Of a DNA stretch of 64,000 bases, positions 35,047-45,058 are shown piece after piece; the stretch's first letter is position 1; each line of letters starts with the position of its first letter. The position numbers and the translations under genes are program-made. Source of the DNA: JBEEJZ01 sp046046915 (GTDB lineage: Bacteria; Pseudomonadota; Gammaproteobacteria; Burkholderiales; Burkholderiaceae_C); NCBI GenBank assembly GCA_046046915.1, contig JBJOIT010000002.1, positions 66,451 to 130,450 of the forward strand, in the 5' to 3' direction. The notes below the pieces were generated by a model. That model was not told the DNA's origin, did not search any database, and was given only the letters and a program-made list of their open reading frames with translations.

Positions 35047-35813
35047 TTGAACTGGTTTTTCCATTCGCGCAGCGCCGCAAACACCTCGACCTCGCCCAGG
35101 GCCTGTGGCGAAAAACGGAGTGCACTGGCCATGACGGCGGCTTCGCGTGAGCGCAGAAATGGGTTGATGAGTCTTTCCTGCCCCATGCTCGAGGGCAGGG
35201 TGGGCAGGCTCCGCTGGCGACGGGTGATGCACCACCGCTCGTAGTCGCGCAATTCGGTGTTGTCGGGTTCCACCGTTCTCGCAAAGCGCAGGTTGCTCAG
35301 CGTGTATTCATGGGTGCAGCACACCAGCGTGTCTGCCGGCAGTGCGGCCAGGGAGTCGAGCGATGCCAGCATCTGCGCCGGGGTGCCCTCAAACAATCGG
35401 CCACATCCACCCGAGAAAAGAGTGTCCCCACAAAAGACCAGGGGCTGCTGGTTGATGCGTTCACTGTAGTAGGCAATGTGCCCGGAGGTATGACCAGGAA
35501 CATCCATGACTCGAAAGTGCAGACCGATACAGTCGATCTCATCTCCGTCATTCATCGCCAGGTAGGGCTCGGGAATGTCTTCCAGGGCGGGGCCATACAC
35601 CCTGGCACCTGTGGCAGCATGCAAGGCCTCTACGCCACCGATGTGGTCTGCATGATGATGCGTGACTAGAATCGCCCGCAGCTGCAGACCCTGCAGGTCC
35701 AGCGCCTTGAGCACGGGCTGTGCGTCGCCCGGATCCACGACGATCGCCTTGCGTCCGTCATCCAGCATCCAGATGTAGTTGTCTTCAAACGCAGGTATCG
35801 GAGTCAGGTTCAT
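35043..35813 (-). CDS. gloB: Hydroxyacylglutathione hydrolase (glyoxalase II)
   Basis: A 256-residue metallo-beta-lactamase-fold enzyme. The metal motif is THHHADHIGG; further ligands are in DVPGHTSGHIAYY, FCGDTLFSGGCGRLFEGTP and CTHEYTLSNLRFA. It hydrolyses S-lactoylglutathione to lactate and glutathione in methylglyoxal detoxification. Its stop overlaps the mltD start. Its ATG (35813-35811) overlaps, on the opposite strand, the ATG of the methyltransferase gene (35812-35814). Confidence 0.93.
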   Translation of the reverse strand: MNLTPIPAFEDNYIWMLDDGRKAIVVDPGDAQPVLKALDLQGLQLRAILVTHHHADHIGGVEALHAATGARVYGPALEDIPEPYLAMNDGDEIDCIGLHFRVMDVPGHTSGHIAYYSERINQQPLVFCGDTLFSGGCGRLFEGTPAQMLASLDSLAALPADTLVCCTHEYTLSNLRFARTVEPDNTELRDYERWCITRRQRSLPTLPSSMGQERLINPFLRSREAAVMASALRFSPQALGEVEVFAALREWKNQFK

Positions 35814-36603
35814 GGGCGATCCAATTATAGATTTGCAGTCCTGGTTGCGTACCCCCGCGGGCCAGTCCCTCCTTGCGTGGGAACAGCATCATTTGGACGA
35901 GGCCGTGGTTGACTTGTTTGGCTACCACGCACTTCAATTAGGTCTGCCAGAGTTGGACGCGCTGCGTGCCAATCGCATGCCACACCGCTGGTTGGCCGAC
36001 ACACAGGACTCGCCCCAAGTGGCCATCATCTCCGATTTCACTGCACTGCCATTTGCGGCCAATAGCCTGGATCTGGTGGTGCTGCCTCACACGCTGGAGC
36101 TGGGACTCGATCCGCACCTTTGTCTGCGCGAAGTTGAGCGTGTGTTGATGCCCGAGGGCCGCGTGGTGATTTGCGGTCTCAACCCTGTGAGCCTGTGGGG
36201 CTGGCGCCTGCGCGTCGACCAAATCCTGGAACGCTGGGACCTGGGGCGGCCTTTTCTGCCACCGGCGACGGAATTGATTGATGACCGACGTCTGAGGGAC
36301 TGGTTGCGCTTGCTCAGTTTTGAGGTGGAAAGCACACGCTTTGGCCTTTATCGACCCGCGATGAACCGTGAATCATGGTTTCAGCGTTTGACCTGGATGG
36401 AACGTATTGGCGCACGCTGGTGGCCCATATTTGGAGCGGTATATTTGCTGGTTGCCGTCAAACGTGTGCACGGTATGCGCTTGCTCAAACCCAGCTGGAA
36501 GTCTCTTCGTCAGCGCTCCGGTTCAGCGGTATCCGCCGTTGGCCGGCAGGCGCGTCGCCAGGGGCATGGCCATGATTCTTCCCCTACAGAAAGACCAGAT
36601 TGA
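35812..36603 (+). CDS. SAM-dependent methyltransferase (class I)
   Basis: A 263-residue protein of the group commonly encoded between gloB and rnhA. It resembles Methyltransf_11 folds: an Asp/Leu-rich segment FAANSLDLVVLPHTLELGLD followed by REVERVLMPEGRVVICGLNP. The usual glycine-rich SAM loop is weak. A C-terminal hydrophobic stretch (WWPIFGAVYLLVAVKRVHG) and a basic tail follow. Target unknown. The ATG at 35812 shares the sequence CATG with the divergent gloB start; GGAG lies about 10 bases upstream. Confidence 0.8.
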   Translation: MGDPIIDLQSWLRTPAGQSLLAWEQHHLDEAVVDLFGYHALQLGLPELDALRANRMPHRWLADTQDSPQVAIISDFTALPFAANSLDLVVLPHTLELGLDPHLCLREVERVLMPEGRVVICGLNPVSLWGWRLRVDQILERWDLGRPFLPPATELIDDRRLRDWLRLLSFEVESTRFGLYRPAMNRESWFQRLTWMERIGARWWPIFGAVYLLVAVKRVHGMRLLKPSWKSLRQRSGSAVSAVGRQARRQGHGHDSSPTERPD

Positions 36604-37049
36604 ATTCCATAGACATTTACACCGATGGCGCCTGCAAGGGCAACCCCGGACCGGGCGGTTGGGGCGCGCTGCTGAAGTCAGGTACCACCGAGAAAGAGTT
36701 GTGCGGCGGCGAGATGGGCACCACCAACAACCGCATGGAGATGACGGCAGTCATTGAGGCACTGGCGGCTCTCAAGCGCCCCTGTAAGGTGACCCTGCAT
36801 GTCGACAGCCAGTATGTGCTTAAGGGAATGACCGAGTGGTTGCCAGGCTGGAAGGCCCGCGGGTGGAAGACCGCTTCGAAGGAACCCGTGAAGAACGTGG
36901 ATCTCTGGCAGAGGCTGGACGAACTGGTGTCCGGCGGGGGGCATCAGATCGAATGGCGATGGGTGCGCGGGCACAACGGGGACCCCGGCAACGAGCGAGC
37001 AGACATGTTGGCCAACAAGGGTGTGGATATGGCTCGCAGGGCCGCCTAG
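36600..37049 (+). CDS. rnhA: Ribonuclease HI
   Basis: A 149-residue RNase HI. Catalytic carboxylates appear in order: Asp in DIYTDGACKGNPGPGGWG, Glu in NNRMEMTAVIEAL, Asp in LHVDSQYVLKG, and Asp in GHNGDPGNERADMLAN. The basic handle KGMTEWLPGWKARGWKT is present. It removes RNA from RNA:DNA hybrids. The start is TTG at 36600, overlapping the methyltransferase stop (TTGA), so translation is coupled. Confidence 0.93.
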   Translation: MNSIDIYTDGACKGNPGPGGWGALLKSGTTEKELCGGEMGTTNNRMEMTAVIEALAALKRPCKVTLHVDSQYVLKGMTEWLPGWKARGWKTASKEPVKNVDLWQRLDELVSGGGHQIEWRWVRGHNGDPGNERADMLANKGVDMARRAA

Positions 37050-37145
37050 TCCCGCCGGCCTGGCCAAGGCTTTTCTGTCTCAACTGTCACACACTGATAC
37101 AGTTTCACCACGCTTTCCTCGTTCATTTCCCAATTGAGATGTTTC

Positions 37146-38687
37146 ATGGCCTCCAAATTTGCCTATCCCATCGTTGCCGCTGTTGGCATTGCCGCTGTTT
37201 CTGGTGCTGCCTGGTGGTACCAGAACCAGCCTCAGCAGCCCAAGGAAGCAGGCGCTGCACCTGCCAGTGGCTTGCCAGCGCCCGCGACCGCTGGTGCAGG
37301 TGGGGCGGCAGGTGGGCCCGCACGGCCTGCGGGTGTCGAGGTTGCAAAAGTTGAAAAGGCCACCTTGCGTGACGATGCGCAGGCGGTGGGCACCTTGCGG
37401 TCGCGCCAGAACGTGATGTTGCGGCCTGAGGTGCCCGGTCGCGTCAGGGCACTGGGGTTTTCCGACGGTGCCCGCGTGCGCCGTGGCCAGGTGCTGGTAC
37501 AACTCGATGATGCCTTGCAGCGTGCCGAGGTGCGTCAGTCCATGGCGCAAGTGTCGATTGCCAAAGCCAATTTCAAACGTAACCAGGAACTGGTGGCCGA
37601 GAACTTTGTCGCCAAACGGGTGCTGGATGAAAGTGCCGCTGCACTCGAGGTGGCAGAGGCGCAGGGGGCCTTGTCCTGCGCTCGACTTGCCCGCATGGTG
37701 GTTTTGGCGCCCTTTGATGGCGTGGTGGGCCTGCGCAACGTGAACGTGGGTGACTTCGTCAAGGATGGCGCTGATCTGATCAACCTCGAGGACACCAGCA
37801 GCATGTTGGTCGATTTCCGTTTGCCCGAGCGCTACCAGGGAAAACTGAAGCCCCAGCAAATGGTCGAGATGGCCATCGACGCATTTCCCGGACGCAGCTT
37901 CAAGGCGCAAATTCAGGCCATAGACCCTTTGCTGGACGCCAATGGCCGTTCGGTTGGCGTGCGTGCGGTACTGCCCAACAGCATGGGAGAGGCGGCCATG
38001 GCGGGCAAAAAGCCTGGAGTACCGGGTGCTGATGCTGCCGGCAAAGCCATGCCTGCCGCGGGTTCTTCAGCGGCCCCTGGCCCCACTCCGAAGGTGGCAG
38101 CCAAACCAAAACGACCTTTAGCAGACGCTTCAGCGGCAGGGGATGCAGCGCCGCGGCTGACTGTCGAGCCCAGCCCATGTCCCGCAAGTCCTGCCGTTCC
38201 GGCCGGTGTGGCTATCGTGGGCGGCAAACCTTTGGGCGGTCCTGCGCCGCTGCGCCCTGGCATGTTTGCCAGGGTAACCACCGTGTTTTCTGTCAATGAC
38301 AGCGCCTTGGTTGTGCCCGAAGAGGCCATCGTGCCGCAGGGCGGCAAGCAATTCGTTTTCAAGGTGGTGACGCCTTCCGAGGTTTCAGGACTAGATGCCT
38401 CCAAGCTGCCGCCTGAAACTCAGTTTGTGTCGATGCGCCAGGAGGTCAAGTTGGGGGTGCGACGCCAGGGCAAGGTGGAAATCACCGAAGGGCTGCAAGA
38501 AGAACAAACCATCGTGATTGCCGGACAGCAGCGTTTGCAACGTGATGGCACAGCTTTGCGCATAGTGGAGCTGGGCCGACCCCAAGGCGGTGCTGCCAAT
38601 GCGGGTGCTTCCAACCCCACAGGGGCTGCCGGTGCTGCCAGCACCCCAGCCGGTGGCGCTGCGCCTGCCGCCGCGCCCGGCCGCTGA
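37146..38687 (+). CDS. RND efflux periplasmic adaptor (membrane fusion protein) with a low-complexity insertion
   Basis: A 513-residue adaptor. It has an N-terminal membrane anchor (YPIVAAVGIAAVSGAAWWYQ), an Ala/Pro/Gly linker, lipoyl/hairpin segments (LRPEVPGRVRALGFSDGARV, GQVLVQLDDALQRAEVRQ, VLAPFDGVVGLRNVNVGDFV) and a beta-barrel domain. Within that barrel, about residues 280-367 (roughly 37984-38246) form an Ala/Pro/Gly-rich insertion, after which LRPGMFARV resumes the normal fold. ATG 37146 is chosen because GAGATG lies just upstream. It is followed 18 bases later by its RND pump. The C-terminus is again Ala/Gly-rich. Confidence 0.87.
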   Translation: MASKFAYPIVAAVGIAAVSGAAWWYQNQPQQPKEAGAAPASGLPAPATAGAGGAAGGPARPAGVEVAKVEKATLRDDAQAVGTLRSRQNVMLRPEVPGRVRALGFSDGARVRRGQVLVQLDDALQRAEVRQSMAQVSIAKANFKRNQELVAENFVAKRVLDESAAALEVAEAQGALSCARLARMVVLAPFDGVVGLRNVNVGDFVKDGADLINLEDTSSMLVDFRLPERYQGKLKPQQMVEMAIDAFPGRSFKAQIQAIDPLLDANGRSVGVRAVLPNSMGEAAMAGKKPGVPGADAAGKAMPAAGSSAAPGPTPKVAAKPKRPLADASAAGDAAPRLTVEPSPCPASPAVPAGVAIVGGKPLGGPAPLRPGMFARVTTVFSVNDSALVVPEEAIVPQGGKQFVFKVVTPSEVSGLDASKLPPETQFVSMRQEVKLGVRRQGKVEITEGLQEEQTIVIAGQQRLQRDGTALRIVELGRPQGGAANAGASNPTGAAGAASTPAGGAAPAAAPGR

Positions 38688-38705
38688 TCTGACAGAGAGC
38701 ACACC

Positions 38706-41700
38706 ATGCAACTGGCAGAAACCTCCATCCGCCGCCCGGTCTTTGCGACCGTGCTGTCCTTGCTCATCGTCCTGGTCGGCGCTGTGTCCTTTAACCGCCT
38801 CAACGTGCGGGAGTACCCCAAGATCGATGAGCCCGTGGTGTCGGTTCAGACCCGCTTTGGCGGCGCGTCCAGCCAGGTCATCGAGGCCCAGGTGACCAAG
38901 GTGCTCGAAGACTCTTTGGCGGGGATTGAAGGGGTGGATGTCATCACCTCCAACAGCCGGCAGGAGCGCAGCCAAATTTCCATCCGCTTTGCCTTGACCC
39001 GCGATGCAGACTCGGCCGCTGCAGATGTCCGGGACAAGGTCTCCCGCGTACGTCAGCGCTTGCCCCAGGGCATCGACGAGCCCGTGATTGCCAAGGTGGA
39101 GGCCGATGCCTTCCCGGTGATTTTTTTGACGCTTAGCTCGGACACCCATAACGCCCTTCAGTTGTCTGAAATGGCCAACTCGCTGGTCAAGCCGGTGTTG
39201 CAAACCGCGCCGGGTGCGGCCGACGTGACCGTGTTTGGCGAGCGCAAATTCGCCATGCGCATTTGGGTGGACCCAGACAAGCTGGCCGCGTACAAGTTGA
39301 CCATTCAGGATCTGGAAGACGCTCTGCGCCGCTCTAACTTAGAGGTGCCGGCTGGTCGTATCGAAAGCCGGCTGCGCGAGTTCAACGTCACCGCCGCCAC
39401 TGACCTTCAGCGGCCTCAGGAGTTTTCGCAGGTAGTGATCCGTACCGTCAACGGTCTGTCTGTGCGTATTGGCGATGTGGCCCGCGTGCAGCAGGGGCCT
39501 GCCGAGGAGCGCTCCAGCGTGCGTTTGAACGGACGCGACTCTGTGGGTCTGGGTGTGATTCGCCAAGCCACCGCTAATCCGCTGGAGTTGTCGGCCGGGG
39601 TGCGTCAGCTGCTGGAGAAGGTTCAACGCGACCTGCCGCCCGGCGTGGTGGTGGATATTGCCAACGACAACTCGGTGTTCATTGACCGGTCCATCAAGGG
39701 TGTGTTTCAGACCATACTGGAAGCTTCGGTTTTGGTGGCCTTGGTCATTTTTGTCTTCTTGCGTACCTTGCGTGCCTCGTTGATTCCTCTGGTCACGATT
39801 CCGGTGGCCCTGATTGGTACGTTTGCCTTGATGGCGCTGGCCGGCTTCAGCATCAACACGCTGACCTTACTGGCCCTGGTGTTGGCGATTGGCTTGGTCG
39901 TGGACGATGCCATCGTGATGCTGGAAAACATCTACCGCCACATTGAAGAAGGTATGCCGCCGTTTCGGGCGGCTATCCAAGGTGCGCGCGAGGTGGGCTT
40001 TGCGATTGTGGCCATGACCATGACGCTGGTAGCGGTGTACGCGCCGCTGGCCTTTGCGCCTGGCCGTACTGGACGGCTGTTTACCGAGTTTGCGCTGGCG
40101 CTGGCCGGGGCCGTGGTGGTGTCGGGCGTGGTGGCGCTGACCCTGTCGCCCATGTTGTCATCTGTGCTGCTGCGTCACAACCCCAAGCCCTCTGCATTTG
40201 ACCGTGGCATGGAGAACGTTTTGCAGGCCATTACGCGTGGGTACAGCCGCTTTTTGGGTTGGACCTTGCGGCACCGCTGGGTCGTGGTCTTGGTGATGGT
40301 CGGCAGCGGGGTGCTGACCTATGTGGTTCAGCTCGACATCAAGCGTGAGTTGTCACCCATTGAGGATCGGGGGGTGGTGCTGGCCCAGGTGAATGCGCCC
40401 GACGGCGCGACCCTGGACTACACCAACCGTTACGCCCAGGCCATTGAACGCGTGGGTGAAAAATACCCCGAGTTCGACAAGATCTTTGCCACCATCGGCA
40501 ACCCCACGGTCGCGCAAGGCAACATCTTCTTTCGGGCTGTGCCCTGGGAGGAACGGCAACGCACCACCCTTGAAATGGCGCGTGACATGACCGGGCGCGT
40601 CTCCAGCCTGTCCGGTGTGACGGCATTCCCGGTGACGCCGCCGTCGTTGGGTCAGGGCTTTACCCAGCGGCCCATCAACTTTGTCATCATCACCTCCGAC
40701 AGTTATCAAAACCTGTCTCAGACCGTGCGAGCCTTCCAGGATGAACTCGCCAAGAACCCAGGTTTTGTGCAGGTGGACACCGATTTGCGCCTGAACAAGC
40801 CCGAGATTCGCCTGGAGGTGGACCGTGAGCGGGCTGCGGACATGGGCGTGGGGGTGGACGCTATTGCCCGCGCTGTGGAGACCATGCTGGGTGGCCGCAA
40901 TGTGACCCGCTACAAGCGCGAGGGTGAGCAATACGATGTGATCGTCCAGACCAGCCCGTCCGGTCGTTCCACGCCCGAGGACATCGAGAAGATTTTTGTC
41001 CGTGGGCGCGGTGACGCCATGATCCCGCTGTCTGCATTGGTCAAGGTCCGTGAGGTGGTGGCACCGCGTGAGCTGAACCACTTTGCCCAGCGCCGCTCGG
41101 CCTCCATCACGGCCAATCTGTCGGCCACCTACTCGCTGGGCGAGGCGCTGGATTTCATGGATGCGACGGCCAAGAAGGTGCTCAAGCCTGGCTACGCCAC
41201 CGACCTCAATGGCACCAGTCGCGAGTTCCGCAAATCCTCGGATTCGCTCACGCTGGTGTTTGTCCTGGCCCTGGTGTTTATTTTTCTGGTGCTGGCAGCC
41301 CAGTTTGAAAGCTTTGTCGACCCGTTTGTGATCCTGTTCAGCGTGCCTTTGTCTATGGCAGGCGCCCTCCTGGCCCTGAAATGGTCGGGTGGCACGCTCA
41401 ATGTGTTCAGTCAGATCGGTTTGATCACCCTGGTGGGCCTCATCACCAAACACGGCATTTTGATTGTGGAATTTGCCAATCAGCTGCGCGAGCAGGGCAT
41501 GGAAACGCTGCAGGCCATCCGCCAGTCAGCCACCCAGCGCCTGCGCCCCATCATGATGACTACCGGCGCCATGGTGCTAGGTGCCGTGCCGCTGGCCTTG
41601 GCCACGGGAGCCGGCGCCGAGAGTCGACGTCAGATTGGCTGGGTGATTGTGGGGGGCATGAGTCTGGGGACCTTGCTCACCATTTTTGTGGTGCCCACCA

Positions 41701-41825
41701 TGTACACCCTGCTGGCGCGCAAGCATGCGCCGGGCGCCATCAAGACTGTGGTGGTGGATCACATTCATGACACGGCTGGTCATCAATCTGACCCGGCCCA
41801 TGCTGCCCAGCAGGCCAGCGCTTGA
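38706..41825 (+). CDS. RND multidrug-type efflux transporter (AcrB/MexF family)
   Basis: A 1039-residue inner-membrane pump of normal HAE1-family length. It begins MQLAETSIRRPVFATVLSLL with TM1, then a large porter loop. TM4 carries the proton-relay pair in AIGLVVDDAIVMLENIYRHI. A second porter loop and TM7-12 follow, with KHGILIVEFANQLREQG in TM10. It exports hydrophobic compounds using the proton gradient with the upstream adaptor. No TolC-type outer-membrane gene follows; it must be supplied from elsewhere. The substrate is unknown. Confidence 0.93.
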   Translation: MQLAETSIRRPVFATVLSLLIVLVGAVSFNRLNVREYPKIDEPVVSVQTRFGGASSQVIEAQVTKVLEDSLAGIEGVDVITSNSRQERSQISIRFALTRDADSAAADVRDKVSRVRQRLPQGIDEPVIAKVEADAFPVIFLTLSSDTHNALQLSEMANSLVKPVLQTAPGAADVTVFGERKFAMRIWVDPDKLAAYKLTIQDLEDALRRSNLEVPAGRIESRLREFNVTAATDLQRPQEFSQVVIRTVNGLSVRIGDVARVQQGPAEERSSVRLNGRDSVGLGVIRQATANPLELSAGVRQLLEKVQRDLPPGVVVDIANDNSVFIDRSIKGVFQTILEASVLVALVIFVFLRTLRASLIPLVTIPVALIGTFALMALAGFSINTLTLLALVLAIGLVVDDAIVMLENIYRHIEEGMPPFRAAIQGAREVGFAIVAMTMTLVAVYAPLAFAPGRTGRLFTEFALALAGAVVVSGVVALTLSPMLSSVLLRHNPKPSAFDRGMENVLQAITRGYSRFLGWTLRHRWVVVLVMVGSGVLTYVVQLDIKRELSPIEDRGVVLAQVNAPDGATLDYTNRYAQAIERVGEKYPEFDKIFATIGNPTVAQGNIFFRAVPWEERQRTTLEMARDMTGRVSSLSGVTAFPVTPPSLGQGFTQRPINFVIITSDSYQNLSQTVRAFQDELAKNPGFVQVDTDLRLNKPEIRLEVDRERAADMGVGVDAIARAVETMLGGRNVTRYKREGEQYDVIVQTSPSGRSTPEDIEKIFVRGRGDAMIPLSALVKVREVVAPRELNHFAQRRSASITANLSATYSLGEALDFMDATAKKVLKPGYATDLNGTSREFRKSSDSLTLVFVLALVFIFLVLAAQFESFVDPFVILFSVPLSMAGALLALKWSGGTLNVFSQIGLITLVGLITKHGILIVEFANQLREQGMETLQAIRQSATQRLRPIMMTTGAMVLGAVPLALATGAGAESRRQIGWVIVGGMSLGTLLTIFVVPTMYTLLARKHAPGAIKTVVVDHIHDTAGHQSDPAHAAQQASA

Positions 41826-41841
41826 TCCTTGCCTAAGGCGC

Positions 41842-43118
<1,277 letters not shown>

Positions 43119-43122
<4 letters not shown>

Positions 43123-43754
43123 GCTTGCTCCAGTGCTTGCAGTTCGGCGACTGTGTTCAGGTTGTCAAAAGCTCGAGGGTCATCGCCTGCTTGGTCAAAC
43201 GGCACCAGAACGGTGGAGTGCTGACCGGTCCAGGCGTCTATCTTGCGCCGCCCACTGGCCAGAAAAGCCTCCAAGCTGTGCCGTAAGTCCGCTCGCATCA
43301 GGCAAAACACGGGTTGCGCGCGGATCTGGCCGTCGGCTTCTTTAGCCGCTGCCGTGGCCATATCGGCGTGGTGCTCATTCACCGCCTGCACCAGGCGATG
43401 GACCAAATCCAGCGGGAACAGCGGTGTGTCACAGGGCACAGTCAACATCCAGGGAGAGGGGCATTGTTGTAAGCCAGCGGCAAAGCCGGCCAAGGGCCCC
43501 AGGTCGCCGCTGAGCGTGTCGGGCCAGACCGGCACCCCCCAGCTGGCGTAGGTGTCCAGGTTACGGTTGGCATTGATGGCAATGTGGCCCACCCAGTGCT
43601 GCTGCCATTGAAGGCGCCGCAGAGCATGCTGCGCCATGGGGAGGCCCTGAAACGCCTGCAAACCCTTGTCGATGCCACCCATGCGCGAGCCGCGCCCGCC
43701 GGCCAGGATCAGGGCGGTGACCTCGCCTGGCTGGATGATGGCGCTCGGGTGCAC
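43119..43754 (-). CDS. mobA: Molybdenum cofactor guanylyltransferase
   Basis: A 211-residue nucleotidyltransferase-fold protein. The N-terminal GTP motif is ALILAGGRGSRMGGIDKGLQ, followed by LTVPCDTPLFPLDLVHRL. It attaches GMP to Mo-molybdopterin to make the MGD cofactor. Four-base gap to moaA upstream, four-base overlap with moeA downstream. MGD is needed by DMSO-reductase-family enzymes; the molybdenum hydroxylase later in this window would more likely use the MCD or sulfurated cofactor. Confidence 0.92.
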
Positions 43755-43758
43755 GGTT

Positions 43759-44919
43759 TTAGCCCCCGATGTAGCTCATCTCGACCCGGCGACCACCTTG
43801 AGCTGCGGTATCCGGGCCCTGGCTAGCACGCAGTTCGGAATAACGGTCCGCGCGTCCTGCCCAAATGTGCGCCAGGGCGGAGGTGATGTCTGCATCGCTG
43901 GACTGGTTGCGTAACAAGCTGCGCAGGTCGTAGCCTTTGCTGGCGAACAGGCACAAATACAGTTGCCCCTCGGTGGACAGTCGGGCGCGGTTACATTCGC
44001 CGCAAAAGGCCTGGGTCACGCTGCTGATGACGCCTATTTCGCCCGCCTGAGGGTCATGTTGCCCCTGTGTATTGGCATAGCCCCAGCGCTGCGCGGTCTC
44101 GCCGGGCGTCGCGGCCTGCAGGGCCATCAGAGGCATCTCTTGGTGGATGCGTGCCACCACCTCGGCCGACGGCAGCACTTCGTCCATACGCCAGCCGTTG
44201 GTGGCGCCCACATCCATGTACTCAATGAAGCGCAGCGCCACGCCCGTGCCTTTGAAGTGACGCGCCATCGGCAGGATTTCCTGATCGTTGGTGCCGCGCT
44301 TGACCACCATGTTGACTTTGAGCCCACCACCATCACCCAGGCCGGCACCCTGTGCGGCCTCGATCCCTGCCAGCACATCCGCGACTGGAAAGTCGACATC
44401 GTTCATGCGCCTGAACACAGCGTCGTCCAGACCGTCCAAACTCACCGTGACCCGGTTCAAGCCTGCCGCCTTGAGCGACGCTGCCTTGCGAGCTAGCAAA
44501 GAACCGTTGGTGGTGAGGGTGAGGTCTGGCGGCGTGCCGTCGAGGGTGCGCAGAGCAGCCAGCTGTTCGATCAAGACTTCAATGTTCTTGCGCAGAAGCG
44601 GTTCGCCGCCGGTCAGCCGTATCTTTTTCACGCCGTGGGCCAAAAACAAGCGCGCCAGGCGAGTGATTTCCTCAAAGCTCAAGAGTGCCTGATGCGGCAG
44701 GTAGGCGTAGTCTTTGTTGAACACCTCCTTGGGCATGCAATAGCTACACCGAAAGTTGCAACGATCGGTCACGCTGATGCGCAGGTCGCGCAATGGGCGG
44801 CCAAGTTGGTCGGCCAACAAGCCGTTGGCGCGCAGGCGCGTGGCGGGGGAAAAAGCGGCGGCGGGCACGGCCATCGAGGCGTGGCGTTCGTCCACCAGGG
44901 CAATGGTGCGTTCTGACAT
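43759..44919 (-). CDS. moaA: GTP 3',8-cyclase (radical SAM)
   Basis: A 386-residue MoaA making 3',8-cyclo-GTP, the first step of molybdopterin synthesis. The radical SAM cluster motif is CNFRCSYC, the substrate-side cluster motif CGECNRARLSTEGQLYLC, and the protein ends YIGG with the conserved terminal Gly-Gly. It carries an extra N-terminal segment of about 35 residues before RDLRISVTDRC. ATG 44919 is preferred over a longer frame starting at 45021. It heads the operon. Confidence 0.94.
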   Translation of the reverse strand: MSERTIALVDERHASMAVPAAAFSPATRLRANGLLADQLGRPLRDLRISVTDRCNFRCSYCMPKEVFNKDYAYLPHQALLSFEEITRLARLFLAHGVKKIRLTGGEPLLRKNIEVLIEQLAALRTLDGTPPDLTLTTNGSLLARKAASLKAAGLNRVTVSLDGLDDAVFRRMNDVDFPVADVLAGIEAAQGAGLGDGGGLKVNMVVKRGTNDQEILPMARHFKGTGVALRFIEYMDVGATNGWRMDEVLPSAEVVARIHQEMPLMALQAATPGETAQRWGYANTQGQHDPQAGEIGVISSVTQAFCGECNRARLSTEGQLYLCLFASKGYDLRSLLRNQSSDADITSALAHIWAGRADRYSELRASQGPDTAAQGGRRVEMSYIGG

Positions 44920-45058
44920 GAACGGTATTGTCCACAAGTGGCTAGTGCCAGGGCTCGCCCGGGTGTTTTTGCTCCCAAGCCAGCCTGGTAGAGCCACAGG
45001 GCACAATCTGTTGGTCAACACGACACAGAGTTTTTCAGAACAAAAGAATCAAATCAAC

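Noticed and set aside
35823..35830. TATAAT-like element upstream of gloB on the minus strand
   Set aside because: No usable -35 at the right distance and it lies within the methyltransferase coding region; too weak to call a promoter.
40353..41453. 366-codon minus-strand open frame
   Set aside because: Antisense shadow of the RND pump gene; His/Gln-rich with no recognisable domain.
44920..45058. Structured-looking GC-rich leader upstream of moaA and the TonB receptor, considered as a Moco or cobalamin riboswitch
   Set aside because: None of the conserved riboswitch core motifs could be found on either strand.
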